NCBI GenBank assembly: GCA_024236215.1
Contig: JACKKX010000002.1
Span: 372,001-436,000 of the forward strand
Source of the DNA: Novosphingobium sp.
GTDB taxonomy: Bacteria > Pseudomonadota > Alphaproteobacteria > Sphingomonadales > Sphingomonadaceae
DNA length: 64,000 bases
Direction of reading: 5' to 3'
Shown here piece after piece: positions 37,325 to 49,595 of the stretch. A model generated the notes under the pieces. The model ran no database searches. It was given only the letters and a program-made list of their open reading frames with translations, and was not told where the DNA came from. Position numbers and translations under genes: made by a program. Numbering within the stretch: the first letter of the stretch is position 1; each line of letters begins with the position of its first letter.

Positions 37325-38839
37325 ATGAACAACACGGTGGCGGCCGCCTGGAGCAGGCTCGAAGCGCTCGATCGGCCCGATCTTGGGCAATTGTTCGCCG
37401 CACCGGACCGGCTTACGACGCTTTCGGCGCGGCTGGACCTGCCGGGCGGTGCGATCCGGTTCGACTGGTCGAAGACCCACCTTGATGCAGCGCACCTTTC
37501 CGCCTTCGAGGATCTGGCCGCAGCGGTGGGCTTTTCCGCCAGGCGCGCGGCTATGATTGCGGGAGAGGCGATCAACGCCACCGAAGGGCGCGCGGTGGAA
37601 CACACTGCCCAGCGCGGGATCGGCGATCCCGAAAGCGTTGCGCTGGCCGGGGCCTTTCACGCCCGGATGGCGGCGCTGGTGCGCGCGATCCATGCCGGGG
37701 CGCTGGGCGAGATCCGGCACCTGATCCACATCGGCATCGGCGGATCGGCGCTGGGTCCGGCGCTGGCGATCGACGCGCTGGCCCGCGATGGGGCGCTGGT
37801 CGATGTCCAGGTGGTGTCCAATATCGACGGCTGTGCGCTTGAAGCCGCCTTTGCCCGCTGCGATCCGGCAGCCACGCTGATCGCCGTCGCCTCGAAGACC
37901 TTCACCACCACCGAGACCATGACCAACGCCGCCTCGGCGCTTGACTGGCTGCGCGACAACGGGGTGGCCGATCCCTATGGCCGGGTGGTGGCGCTGACCG
38001 CCAGTCCCGAAAAGGCGGTCGAATGGGGGGTGGATGAAACCCGGGTGCTGCCCTTTTCGGAAAGCGTCGGGGGGCGCTATTCGTTGTGGTCGTCGATCGG
38101 CTTTCCGGTCGCGCTGGCGCTGGGCTGGGAGGATTTCGCCGAGTTCCTCGATGGCGCGGCGGCGATGGACCGGCATTTCCTTGAAACCGATGGCGCCGCC
38201 AACCTGCCGCTGCGCGCCGCCTTTGCCGATCTGCTCTATGCCCGGCTGCGCCACTGCCAGACGCGGGCCTGCTTCGCCTATGACGAGCGGCTGCGGCTGC
38301 TGCCGAGCTATCTCCAGCAGCTTGAGATGGAGAGCAACGGCAAGCGGGTGAAAGCCGATGGCAGCCCGGTTGATGGCCCCACCGCGCCGATCACCTGGGG
38401 CGGCGTGGGCACCGATGCCCAGCACGCGGTGTTCCAGTTGCTGCACCAGGGCACCCATGTGGTCCCGGTCGATTTCATCGCCGCGATCGCACCGGGGGAC
38501 GAGCTTTCGCCCGACCATCACCGCAACCTGCTGGCCAATTGCTTCGCCCAGGGCGCGGCGCTCATGGCGGGCAAGAGCTCCGACGATCCCGCGCGGGCCT
38601 ATCCGGGGGACCGGCCCTCGGCGACGATCCTGCTCGACGATCTCAATCCCGCGACGCTGGGTGCGCTGATCGCTTTTCACGAACATCGCACCTTCGCCAA
38701 TGCCGTGCTGATGGAGATCAACGCCTTCGATCAGTTCGGAGTGGAGCTGGGCAAGGAAATCGCCAAGGCGATCGTAGGGGGCGGAGCAAGCTTCGATTCC
38801 AGCACCGAGGCCTTGTTGGCAGAGGCTGGGATCAGATAG
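37325..38839 (+). CDS. pgi: glucose-6-phosphate isomerase
   Basis: Interconverts glucose-6-phosphate and fructose-6-phosphate. 504 residues. Motifs seen in order: HIGIGGSALGPALA (sugar-phosphate loop), SKTFTTTETMTNA, GGRYSLWSSIG, QLLHQGTHVVPVDF with the ring-opening histidine, and FDQFGVELGKEIA with the late lysine. The ATG at 37325 is chosen because it follows a GGAG site at eight bases; an in-frame ATG at 37304 is possible. The divergent lepB starts about 160 bases upstream. Confidence 0.95.
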   Translation: MNNTVAAAWSRLEALDRPDLGQLFAAPDRLTTLSARLDLPGGAIRFDWSKTHLDAAHLSAFEDLAAAVGFSARRAAMIAGEAINATEGRAVEHTAQRGIGDPESVALAGAFHARMAALVRAIHAGALGEIRHLIHIGIGGSALGPALAIDALARDGALVDVQVVSNIDGCALEAAFARCDPAATLIAVASKTFTTTETMTNAASALDWLRDNGVADPYGRVVALTASPEKAVEWGVDETRVLPFSESVGGRYSLWSSIGFPVALALGWEDFAEFLDGAAAMDRHFLETDGAANLPLRAAFADLLYARLRHCQTRACFAYDERLRLLPSYLQQLEMESNGKRVKADGSPVDGPTAPITWGGVGTDAQHAVFQLLHQGTHVVPVDFIAAIAPGDELSPDHHRNLLANCFAQGAALMAGKSSDDPARAYPGDRPSATILLDDLNPATLGALIAFHEHRTFANAVLMEINAFDQFGVELGKEIAKAIVGGGASFDSSTEALLAEAGIR

Positions 38840-38906
38840 TCAGCCTATCACACTGACCAGCAAAACCGTTTGGCAAACCCGTGCCTGACGCCCCATATCG
38901 CGGGGC

Positions 38907-40253
38907 ATGACAGACTTTGACTATGACCTGTTCGTGATCGGCGCCGGATCGGGCGGGGTGCGCGCGAGCCGGATTGCCGCCTCGCACGGCGCCCGGGTGG
39001 CGGTTGCCGAGGAATACCGGGTGGGCGGCACCTGCGTGATCCGCGGCTGCGTGCCCAAGAAGCTGCTGGTCTATGCCAGCCACTTCGCCCATTCGCTGCA
39101 CGATGCGCCCACCTTTGGCTGGACGCTGGAAGGCACGCGTTTCGACTGGGCCAGGCTGCGCGATTTCGTTGCCGGCGATGTCGACCGGCTCGAACGCGCC
39201 TATACCTCGACGCTTGACAGCAACAGGGTCGAGCATTTCCACGAACGCGCGGTGGTGGCCGGGCCGAACACCGTGCGCCTTGCCAGCGGGCGCGAGATCA
39301 GCGCGAAAGTGATCCTTATCGCGGTTGGCGCCTGGCCGGTGCTGCCCGAAATCGACGGGGTGGAACACTGCATCACCTCGAACGAGGTGTTCCAGCTGCC
39401 CGAATTACCGCGCCGGGTGGTGATCCAGGGCGCGGGCTACATCGCGCTGGAATTCGCGGGCGTGTTCAACGCGCTGGGCAGCCAGGTGACCGTGGTCAAC
39501 CGTTCGGACAAGATCCTGCGCGGCTATGACCATGACCTGACCGACCGGCTGTTGCCGATCATGCAGGCGCGCGGGATCGAATTCGCCTTCAACCACCCGA
39601 TCGAAGACGTGAGCAAACAGACAGACGGATCGCTGCTGGTGCGCACCGCGGGCGGCCTCGATCTGGCGGCGGATGCCGTGCTGGTCGCCACCGGGCGCAA
39701 GCCCAAGACCCAAGGGCTGGGGCTGGACAGCGTGGGGATCGAGCTTGGCTCGAACGGCGAGATCCCGGTTGACGATCACAACCGGACAAGCTGCCCCAGC
39801 ATTTATGCGGTGGGCGACGTGACTGACCGGGTGCAGCTGACCCCGGTGGCGATCCGCGAGGGCCATGCCTTTGCCGATACCGTGTTCGGCAATGCCCCGC
39901 GCACCGTGGCCTATGACCATATTCCCAGCGCGGTCTTCACCCAGCCGCCGATCGCCTCGGTCGGGCTGACCGAGGTACAGGCGCGCACGGTGCACGGGCA
40001 TGTCCAGGTGTTCAAATCGGACTTCCGCCCGATGCAGAACATGTTCTCCGATCAGGCCGAGCGCGGATATTACAAGCTGGTGGTCGATCCGGCGAGCGAC
40101 AGGGTGCTGGGCGTTCACATGCTGGGCCCCGATGCGCCCGAAATCCTCCAGGCGGTGGCAATCGCGGTCAAGGCCGGATTGACCAAGGCGCAGTTCGACG
40201 AAACGGTGGCGCTGCATCCCTCGATGGCCGAGGAACTGGTGCTGATGCGCTAG
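38907..40253 (+). CDS. gor: glutathione-disulfide reductase
   Basis: NADPH-dependent flavoenzyme that keeps glutathione reduced. 448 residues. FAD-binding motif VIGAGSGGVRASRIA; redox disulfide in GGTCVIRGCVPKKL (about 42-55); NADPH-binding GAGYIALEFAGVFNALG followed by an arginine-bearing VVNRSDKILRG; the ATGRKP hinge; the IYAVGDVTDR FAD contact; and a C-terminal dimer-interface segment HPSMAEE with the catalytic histidine. Trypanothione or mycothione specificity is not indicated. Confidence 0.93.
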   Translation: MTDFDYDLFVIGAGSGGVRASRIAASHGARVAVAEEYRVGGTCVIRGCVPKKLLVYASHFAHSLHDAPTFGWTLEGTRFDWARLRDFVAGDVDRLERAYTSTLDSNRVEHFHERAVVAGPNTVRLASGREISAKVILIAVGAWPVLPEIDGVEHCITSNEVFQLPELPRRVVIQGAGYIALEFAGVFNALGSQVTVVNRSDKILRGYDHDLTDRLLPIMQARGIEFAFNHPIEDVSKQTDGSLLVRTAGGLDLAADAVLVATGRKPKTQGLGLDSVGIELGSNGEIPVDDHNRTSCPSIYAVGDVTDRVQLTPVAIREGHAFADTVFGNAPRTVAYDHIPSAVFTQPPIASVGLTEVQARTVHGHVQVFKSDFRPMQNMFSDQAERGYYKLVVDPASDRVLGVHMLGPDAPEILQAVAIAVKAGLTKAQFDETVALHPSMAEELVLMR

Positions 40254-40308
40254 GTTGCATCCTGCAACCAGACGTCTAATCTCCCGGCAAACAGACGGGA
40301 GAAAGGCC

Positions 40309-41325
40309 ATGGCCGGAACGGTATTTGTCTCAGGTGGCAGCGGCTATATCGCCGGGTTCCTGATCCGACAGCTGGTGGCCGAAGGGTGGATAGTCCACAC
40401 CACGATCCGCAACCTCGCGCGCGAGGGGCAGGTGCGCGAAAGCCTGGGGGTGGACAATTCCCGGGTGAAATTCTTCGCCGCCGATCTCACCAGCGATGCG
40501 GGCTGGGACGAGGCGATGGCGGGGTGCAGCCATGTTGCCCACCTTGCCTCGCCCTTGCCCACCGATGCACCCAGCCATGAGGACGAACTGATCGTTCCCG
40601 CGCGCGACGGGGCCTTGCGCGCGCTGCGCGCGGCCAGGGCGGCGGGGATCAAACGTTTTGTGATGACCAGCTCGATGGCGGCGGTCGCCTATGGCCATGG
40701 CGGCGCCAAGACCCGCTTTACCGAGGCCGACTGGACCAACATCGACAGCCCCGATGCCTATGCCTACGTCAAGTCCAAGACCATCGCAGAACGCGCCGCG
40801 CGCGATTGGGTGGCGGCCGAGGGCGGGGATATGGAGTTCTGCACGGTCAATCCGGTGCTGGTGCTGGGGCCGCTGCAATCGGCCGATTTCTCCACCTCGC
40901 TCGAAGCGATCAAGAAGATGCTCGAAGGCTCGCTGCCGGGGCTGCCACGCTTCGGTTTCGGGGTGGTCGATGTGCGCGACGTGGCCGACATGCACCTTCG
41001 CTGCCTGACCGCGCCGGACATGGCGGGCGAACGCTTCCTGTGCTCGGGGCCCTTCCTGTGGATGCGCGAGATTGCCGAGATCCTGCGCGCCGGGCTGGGT
41101 GATCAGGCCCGCAAGGTGCCCCGGCGCGGTCTGCCCGATTGGCTGGTCAGGGTTTCGGCCTGGTTCGATCCGGTGGTTCGCCAGGTGATCGGGGAGCTGG
41201 GGCACGAGCGCGATGCCGATACCGGCCATGCCCTGGCCAAACTTGGCTGGAAAGCGCGTCCGGTCGAAGAAACGGTGCTTGATACCGCGCGCGACATGAT
41301 CCGGCTGGGGATCGTGAAGGTCTAA
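40309..41325 (+). CDS. NAD(P)-dependent epimerase/dihydroflavonol-reductase-like protein
   Basis: Extended short-chain dehydrogenase of 338 residues. The Rossmann motif is VSGGSGYIAGFLI (a GxxGxxA variant), and the catalytic YAYVKSK is near residue 155 with an upstream serine in VMTSSMAAV. The overall form resembles dihydroflavonol 4-reductase-type aldehyde or ketone reductases. The ATG at 40309 follows GGGAGAAAGG. Substrate unknown. Its stop overlaps that of the convergent regulator. Confidence 0.82.
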   Translation: MAGTVFVSGGSGYIAGFLIRQLVAEGWIVHTTIRNLAREGQVRESLGVDNSRVKFFAADLTSDAGWDEAMAGCSHVAHLASPLPTDAPSHEDELIVPARDGALRALRAARAAGIKRFVMTSSMAAVAYGHGGAKTRFTEADWTNIDSPDAYAYVKSKTIAERAARDWVAAEGGDMEFCTVNPVLVLGPLQSADFSTSLEAIKKMLEGSLPGLPRFGFGVVDVRDVADMHLRCLTAPDMAGERFLCSGPFLWMREIAEILRAGLGDQARKVPRRGLPDWLVRVSAWFDPVVRQVIGELGHERDADTGHALAKLGWKARPVEETVLDTARDMIRLGIVKV

Positions 41326-42722
41326 CCCACCCGGTAGGGCACAATCCCCCGGCTGTCGGGATCGACGCTGATCGGGCGGTCGCTGGGGGGGAAGGCGCGC
41401 TGGTCGCAGTCGCCGCGCGGGCAGATGCGGCAGGATATGCCGATCCGGGTTGCCGCCGCCGCTGCGGCAAGGTCCAGACCGTCGGCATAGACGAATTCAC
41501 CGGCATGGTCCGCCTCGCAGCCCAGTGCCACGGCATAGCGGCGCGGCGCGCGGCTGTAGGAACCGCTGGGTTTGACCAGCCCCTTGGCCATCGAGACATA
41601 ACGCACCCCGTCGGGCGTTTCGGCCAGCTGGACCAGAATCCGGTCTGGGATCGCCACGGCCTCGTGCACGATCCATAGCGGACAGGCACCGCCGAAGCGG
41701 GCGAATTGCAGGCGGGTAGCCGAATGGCGCTTGGTGATGTTGCCGGCCATGTCGACCCGGCAGAAGAAGAATGGCACCCCGCGCGCGTCCTCGCGCTGCA
41801 ATGTGGAGAGCCGGTGGCAGGCCTGCTCGAAGCTGACCCCGAAATGCTGTGCCAGCCGGTCGATATCGTGGCGCATACGCCGCGCCTCGGCGCGAAATCG
41901 CTGGTAGGGCATCAGCAGCGCGCCCGCCGCATAGTTGCACAGCCCCACGAACAGTAATTGCCGCGAGGCCGCGCTTTTCAGCCGTGCCCCTTCCACCACT
42001 GCCGCGATCTCGTCCTTGAGCGCCAGCGCGGCGAGCTGGTGGGCAAGCTGAAAGCGACGGCTTTCGGCGGGCTGGCCCGGATCGATGGTCAGATGCCCCA
42101 TTTCGGCGTCGAAACTGCGCAAGCCCGCATGCAGCGAGTAAATCAGCGAGATCGACAGCGCATCCTTGAGATAGGCCTCGATCGCAGCAACATCGGGCGA
42201 GGGCGCCCCCAGCCGCGCGGCCAGCGCCTCGGCCGCGCGGTCAAGTCTGTCGACATAGTTGTTGGCAAGGTGGAACCAGTCGCGCACTTCTTCCCACGGC
42301 AGTCGCGCGGCGCTGCCGCTTTCGCTCGCCAGCGCCTCGTCGACCATCTGCAGCCGCTGCTGGGTGCGGCGGTAGGCCTCGTGCAGCGCGACGAAACGAT
42401 CGGCCAGCAGCGGTTGCTGCTCCGAGGCGCGGGCAAGTTGGGCCGGGTCCATTGGTTCGGCGAACAGCGGATCGGCGTTGGCCTCACGCAGCGCGGCCAG
42501 CCGGGTCTCGCCTTCGCCCGCGCCGATCTCGCGCCAGTCGAGCGGAAAGGCACGGCTCAGCCGCTCGATCAGAGCGGGGGTGAGGGGGCGATCGTCATGT
42601 TCCAGCTGCGAGAGGTAGGACGTGCTGATTCCCAGCAGCTGCCCCATCGCCGCTTGGTTAAGCCCCCGCTCCGCGCGCAGCGCCTTCAATCTCTCTCCCG
42701 CGAATATTCGGCGCTTGGTCAT
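41322..42722 (-). CDS. pccR: short-chain fatty acyl-CoA regulator, PccR/ScfR type (XRE-IrrE-DUF2083)
   Basis: 466 residues. The N-terminal XRE helix-turn-helix (about 8-62, [20 protein letters not shown]) is followed by an ImmA/IrrE-like domain (about 150-300, with [11 protein letters not shown] in place of the HExxH motif, so not a protease) and a C-terminal DUF2083 region with cysteines in CRICPRGDC. This layout is that of PccR, MccR and RamB, regulators that sense short-chain acyl-CoA and control propionyl-CoA carboxylase. It is divergent from pccB with TTTGCAAA-like boxes between. The start at 42722 excludes codons contributed by the repeat at 42731. Confidence 0.9.
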   Translation of the reverse strand: MTKRRIFAGERLKALRAERGLNQAAMGQLLGISTSYLSQLEHDDRPLTPALIERLSRAFPLDWREIGAGEGETRLAALREANADPLFAEPMDPAQLARASEQQPLLADRFVALHEAYRRTQQRLQMVDEALASESGSAARLPWEEVRDWFHLANNYVDRLDRAAEALAARLGAPSPDVAAIEAYLKDALSISLIYSLHAGLRSFDAEMGHLTIDPGQPAESRRFQLAHQLAALALKDEIAAVVEGARLKSAASRQLLFVGLCNYAAGALLMPYQRFRAEARRMRHDIDRLAQHFGVSFEQACHRLSTLQREDARGVPFFFCRVDMAGNITKRHSATRLQFARFGGACPLWIVHEAVAIPDRILVQLAETPDGVRYVSMAKGLVKPSGSYSRAPRRYAVALGCEADHAGEFVYADGLDLAAAAAATRIGISCRICPRGDCDQRAFPPSDRPISVDPDSRGIVPYRVG

Positions 42723-42730
42723 GGCGAAAC

Positions 42731-42789
42731 TTCCTCCGCGTCTCCGCGCCTCCGCGTGAACCAATCCGATCACGCGGAGACACGGAGGA
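42731..42789. repeat. solo palindromic copy of the GxxExxY-flanking repeat
   Basis: Left arm 42733-42759 (CCTCCGCGTCTCCGCG, an extra CCTCCGCG, then TGA) faces a right arm at 42770-42789 (TCACGCGGAGACACGGAGGA) across a 10-base spacer. The sequence closely resembles the arms at 18562-18600 and 18996-19033, but no gene lies between the arms. It sits 5' of pccR. Confidence 0.75.
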
Positions 42790-42809
42790 TCATAGGGACG
42801 TCTCGCGTA

Positions 42810-42841
42810 TTTTGCAAAATATGACTTCGCAAGTTTGCAAT
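42810..42841. promoter_or_regulatory. operator-like TTTGCAAA boxes between pccR and pccB
   Basis: TTTTGCAAAA (42810-42819, perfect palindrome) is followed by TTCGCAAG (42826-42833) and TTTGCAAT (42834-42841). TTTGCAAA pairs are, as I recall, the published binding motif of Rhodobacter PccR upstream of pccB. Their place in the shared control region supports binding by the adjacent regulator. Not tested. Confidence 0.65.
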
Positions 42842-42907
42842 TTCACATTGGACAGCGCAGAAATTCCGCCGCAAGGGCAGGGTTTCGGAATCCGGAACGG
42901 AGCGAAA

Positions 42908-44440
<1,533 letters not shown>

Positions 44441-44450
44441 GGAGTGATTG

Positions 44451-44699
44451 ATGGAGCGCGTCAATGCCTTCATGATTTTTTGGCTCGGTGGGGTATCCGT
44501 CATGGGTCTTGTCAGCTTGGCATTTGGAATCCGTGAGTTGCGTAGCGGCTATGCGCGTTGGGGTTGGCAAGGCAACAAGATCGAGCGCGCTGAGGAGCCA
44601 TTCTATTATTGGATGATCGTGACCGGACGCTTCGCCGGAGTGATCGTGACGGGATTCATGTTTTGGTTTGGTCTCGGAATGATGGGTGATTTCAAATGA
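44451..44699 (+). CDS. small two-helix membrane protein between pccB and epimerase genes
   Basis: 82 residues with two transmembrane helices (FMIFWLGGVSVMGLVSLAFG and an IVTGRFAGVIVTGFMFWFG segment) separated by a charged loop. I recognise no family. The ATG at 44451 follows GGAG at six bases, and its stop overlaps the epimerase ATG (ATGA). Base composition looks less GC-rich than its neighbours. A shorter insertion into the operon is possible. Confidence 0.7.
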   Translation: MERVNAFMIFWLGGVSVMGLVSLAFGIRELRSGYARWGWQGNKIERAEEPFYYWMIVTGRFAGVIVTGFMFWFGLGMMGDFK

Positions 44700-45148
44700 A
44701 ACTAGGCCGCCTCAACCACATCGGCGTGGCAACGCCCTCGATTGCGGACTCGATCGCCTTCTATCGCGACGTGATGGGCGCGACGAAGATCCATGAACCG
44801 TTCGACCTCGAATCGCAGGGCGTGAAGGTCTGCTTCGTCGATACCCCCGGCGCGGATGGGGCGCTGAACGGCACCCAGATCGAGCTGATCGAGCCGCTGC
44901 CCGGCAACACCAGCATCGCGGGGTTCCTCGCGAAGAACCCGGCCGGCGGGCAGCATCACATGTGCTACGAAGTGCCCGATATCCACGCTGCCAAGGCCGA
45001 GTTCGAGGCCCTGGGCAAGCGCGTGCTGGGCGAACCGCGGATCGGCGCGCACGGGACGCTGATCTTCTTCGTCCACCCCCGCGACATGGGCGGAATACTC
45101 ACCGAGATCATGGAGACGCCGAAGGAAGGCGAGCACTGGTCGAACTAG
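44696..45148 (+). CDS. mce: methylmalonyl-CoA epimerase
   Basis: Converts (S)- to (R)-methylmalonyl-CoA. 150 residues of the vicinal-oxygen-chelate fold. Metal-ligand and catalytic positions are visible in LNHIGVATPS (His), IELIEPL (Glu), GGQHHMCYEV (His) and ILTEIME (Glu). It is placed exactly between carboxylase and mutase genes. Confidence 0.95.
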   Translation: MKLGRLNHIGVATPSIADSIAFYRDVMGATKIHEPFDLESQGVKVCFVDTPGADGALNGTQIELIEPLPGNTSIAGFLAKNPAGGQHHMCYEVPDIHAAKAEFEALGKRVLGEPRIGAHGTLIFFVHPRDMGGILTEIMETPKEGEHWSN

Positions 45149-45193
45149 GAAACAGCCCCTCCTCAGCATGAACGGAAATGGGAGCACAAGAGT

Positions 45194-45979
45194 ATGGCCG
45201 AATACGAAACGATCACCCTGGCTATCGAAAACCAGATCGCCACCATCACGCTTAACCGCCCCGAGCGGCTCAACGCCTGTCCGCCGCAGATGGCGGACGA
45301 GATCATCCATGCGCTCAGCAACCTGGGCGATGCGCGGGTGCTGGTGCTGCGCGGCGAGGGGCGGGCGTTCTGTTCCGGCGCCGATCTTGCCGGGCGCGGC
45401 GAGCGCGCGGTGGGCGGGGGCGAGGGGGCCTATCTCTCGCTGACCCAGCACTACAACCCGATGATCGTCAAGCTGCTGCGGCTCGACATGCCGATCGTCA
45501 CCGCGGTGCAGGGCCCGGCGGCGGGCGTCGGCTGTTCGCTGGCGCTGACCGGCGATTTCGTGATCGCGGGCAAGTCTGGCTATTTCCTTCAGGCCTTCGT
45601 CAACATCGGGCTGGTCCCCGATGGCGGCAGCACCTGGATGCTCCCGCACCTGATCGGCAAGGCCCGCGCAACGCAGATGATGATGCTGGGCGAAAAGGTG
45701 ATGGGCGAGCAGGCCGCCGATTGGGGGCTGGTCTACAAATGCGTCGAGGACGAGGCGCTGGCCGGTGAGGTCGCGGCGCTGGCCGCGCGGCTCGCGAGCG
45801 GGCCGACGCTGGCCTATGCAACGATGCGCAAGACCATCCTTACCGCGCTGGAACACGGCCTTGCCGATACGCTCCAGGCCGAGGCCGAAGGGCAGCGGAT
45901 CGCGGGCAACAGCGCCGATGCTGTGGAGGGCGGCATGGCCTTCCTGCAAAAGCGCAAGGCGGAGTTCAAGGGCAGGTAA
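45194..45979 (+). CDS. enoyl-CoA hydratase/isomerase family protein
   Basis: Crotonase-fold protein of 261 residues. The first oxyanion-hole segment is [10 protein letters not shown] (about 62-71). The second is [14 protein letters not shown] (about 108). The hydratase glutamate positions are replaced in part: [12 protein letters not shown] carries an aspartate near 137, as in PaaG-type isomerases. It could act in propionyl-CoA formation from branched or odd acyl-CoA, but this is inferred only from location. It starts 45 bases after the epimerase gene and ends one base before the mutase gene. Confidence 0.85.
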   Translation: MAEYETITLAIENQIATITLNRPERLNACPPQMADEIIHALSNLGDARVLVLRGEGRAFCSGADLAGRGERAVGGGEGAYLSLTQHYNPMIVKLLRLDMPIVTAVQGPAAGVGCSLALTGDFVIAGKSGYFLQAFVNIGLVPDGGSTWMLPHLIGKARATQMMMLGEKVMGEQAADWGLVYKCVEDEALAGEVAALAARLASGPTLAYATMRKTILTALEHGLADTLQAEAEGQRIAGNSADAVEGGMAFLQKRKAEFKGR

Positions 45980-45980
45980 G

Positions 45981-48098
<2,118 letters not shown>

Positions 48099-48109
48099 GC
48101 GATGGTGCC

Positions 48110-48400
48110 TTACGCTGCCATCACTTCCCGGCGTACCGCCTCGCCATTGCGGGCTTCGGCCAGATACAGGTCGTACCCCGACTGCATGTCGAGCCACATC
48201 CGCGCGGGGGTTCCAAGGCTGGCTTCGAGCCGCAAGGCGGTATCCGGGCTGATCCCGCGCCGCCCCGCGACGATATCCTGGATGCGTTGCGGCGGCACCC
48301 TGAGCTTGAGCGCGAAGGCGTTGGCGGAAAGCCCGCGGGCCTCTAGCTCTTCCTTGAGCACCGCGCCGGGGTGGACCTGTTCGAATGCGAATTGGGTCAT
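48110..48400 (-). CDS. higA: HigA-type antitoxin (XRE)
   Basis: 96 residues, helix-turn-helix antitoxin of the HigA/VapI group: HPGAVLKEELEARGLSANAF then LRVPPQRIQDIVAGRRGIS. It neutralises HigB and represses the pair. It follows higB by 10 bases, the toxin-first order of this class. It lies tail-to-tail with the mutase gene, 11 bases away. Confidence 0.93.
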   Translation of the reverse strand: MTQFAFEQVHPGAVLKEELEARGLSANAFALKLRVPPQRIQDIVAGRRGISPDTALRLEASLGTPARMWLDMQSGYDLYLAEARNGEAVRREVMAA

Positions 48401-48410
48401 TTCCAAATCC

Positions 48411-48689
48411 TCAGTGATAATCGACAATCTCGACATCTTCGGCGTTGCCGTCCTTGAACCGGAACACCAGCCGCCACGGGCCGTTGATCGTCATCGCCCA
48501 TTGGCCTTGCCGGTCCCCGACCAGCGGGTGCAGGCCGACCGACTTCAGCGGCGGAATATCGTCGAGCGAAGTCGCTGCGTGGAGAACCTTGAGCCGCGCC
48601 ATTGCCTTGGCGACATCCATTCCGGTGAACTTCGACTTGCCGTCCCTCGAGAAGCGTTCGGTTGCGCGGTTGGCGAAGCTCAGGATCAC
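48411..48689 (-). CDS. higB: HigB-type toxin (RelE superfamily)
   Basis: 92 residues from the GTG at 48689 (ILSFANRATERFSRDGKS). It continues with MARLKVLHAATSLDDI, HPLVGDRQGQWAMTINGPWRL and the C-terminal VEIVDYH. This is the HigB ribosome-dependent mRNA interferase fold. The GTG is chosen because ILSFAN is the common start and the 10 codons before it are not family-like. It forms a toxin-antitoxin operon with higA and marks an insertion in the propionyl-CoA locus. Confidence 0.92.
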   Translation of the reverse strand: MILSFANRATERFSRDGKSKFTGMDVAKAMARLKVLHAATSLDDIPPLKSVGLHPLVGDRQGQWAMTINGPWRLVFRFKDGNAEDVEIVDYH

Positions 48690-48760
48690 ATGCGGGGTGT
48701 AACATGATTGGTATGGCATGGCAAGCGTTGCATGACGAGACGAGAGTGCAAGGAACTGGC

Positions 48761-48841
48761 GGCCCCGGCACCAACGTGGTCGAATGCGCGGCGGACACGC
48801 TGCGGCTCTTGGGGCACAACATGCCGCCGGTAGAGGGGTGA
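48761..48841 (+). pseudogene. second copy of methylmalonyl-CoA mutase 3' end
   Basis: 81 bases whose translation matches the last 26 residues of the mutase at 24 positions (…NVVECAAD then [13 protein letters not shown], stop). By hand count 65 of 81 bases agree with 48018-48098; most differences are silent. No start or upstream coding remains. This is the scar of an event that put higBA, with a replacement mutase 3' end, at this site. Confidence 0.85.
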
Positions 48842-48845
48842 GATT

Positions 48846-49592
48846 GTGACAACGGTTCGAAGCATTGACGAGATAGACGAAAACGCGCGCACTCTATTGC
48901 GAGCGGCGCACGGGGCATCGAGCGAGAAGGCTGATGCTGTCGAATTGATTGCCAAAGGTAGAGTCTACTACCCACTGCAATTCGAAGGTCAGTTGGCATT
49001 CGTCCCGTCGAGATTCATTGGATATCGCAACAACTCAATTGCACGGCACAACAAAGCCAAATCGGTCAAGGCGAGGGATGGGAAGGAAACGAACCCCGCG
49101 ATTGCACGTATCCTTGGTAAGTATGCACCGAACGAGGAAATTGAAGAGCGATTGAGAGAGTATTGTGAAGCACTCGGAGTTGTTCCAAGCAATCATACTC
49201 ACAAATTTTGGCGAATTGCGTTCGCAAGAAGTGTCAAGGACCATCGCGTCTCAGCGATGGCAGACAATGCCGACGAACTGATCGGGAATGATAGCCCGAG
49301 GTATCGAGATCTCATGAGGCGGGTTTGCGAGCGCGATGATCGTGTTCGGAGATTGGTGCTTAGGAAAGCCGACGGAAAATGTGAGTTCAAGGGTTGCAAG
49401 CCCTTCAATTCCAAGAAGGGTGTGCCCTATCTCGAAGCGCACCATGTGATTCATTTGTCAGCTAGCGGTAAGGACAAGCCAAGCAATGTAATTGCGCTGT
49501 GTGCCAACCACCATCGCGAAGCCCACTACGGCGAGAATTGGGAGTTCCTCAACGAGGAATTCCTAAGAATCCTGAAAAATATAAGGCCTTAG
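48846..49592 (+). CDS. HNH endonuclease-domain protein
   Basis: 248 residues; GTG start five bases after the mutase scar. The C-terminal HNH domain is clear: a zinc-type CEFKGCKPF, then EAHHVIHLSASGKDKPSN and VIALCANHHREAHYG. The N-terminal 170 residues show no known domain to me but read like a DNA-modification-related or target-recognition region. Base composition is clearly AT-richer than neighbours, a sign of transfer. It may be a restriction or phage-defence nuclease; this is inference. It ends three bases before pccA. Confidence 0.82.
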   Translation: MTTVRSIDEIDENARTLLRAAHGASSEKADAVELIAKGRVYYPLQFEGQLAFVPSRFIGYRNNSIARHNKAKSVKARDGKETNPAIARILGKYAPNEEIEERLREYCEALGVVPSNHTHKFWRIAFARSVKDHRVSAMADNADELIGNDSPRYRDLMRRVCERDDRVRRLVLRKADGKCEFKGCKPFNSKKGVPYLEAHHVIHLSASGKDKPSNVIALCANHHREAHYGENWEFLNEEFLRILKNIRP

Positions 49593-49595
49593 GCT

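Noticed and set aside
37196..38686. 496-codon frame antisense to pgi
   Set aside because: High-GC shadow; no domain seen, and the sense strand is a complete glucose-6-phosphate isomerase.
42722..42773. Longer N-terminus of the PccR-like regulator (HAEARRRGG)
   Set aside because: These codons are the translated GC-rich repeat; the helix-turn-helix protein starts MTKRRIFAG at 42722.
45194..45979. Enoyl-CoA hydratase gene as methylmalonyl-CoA decarboxylase or PaaG
   Set aside because: Crotonase-fold members cannot be separated by eye; only the family is reported.
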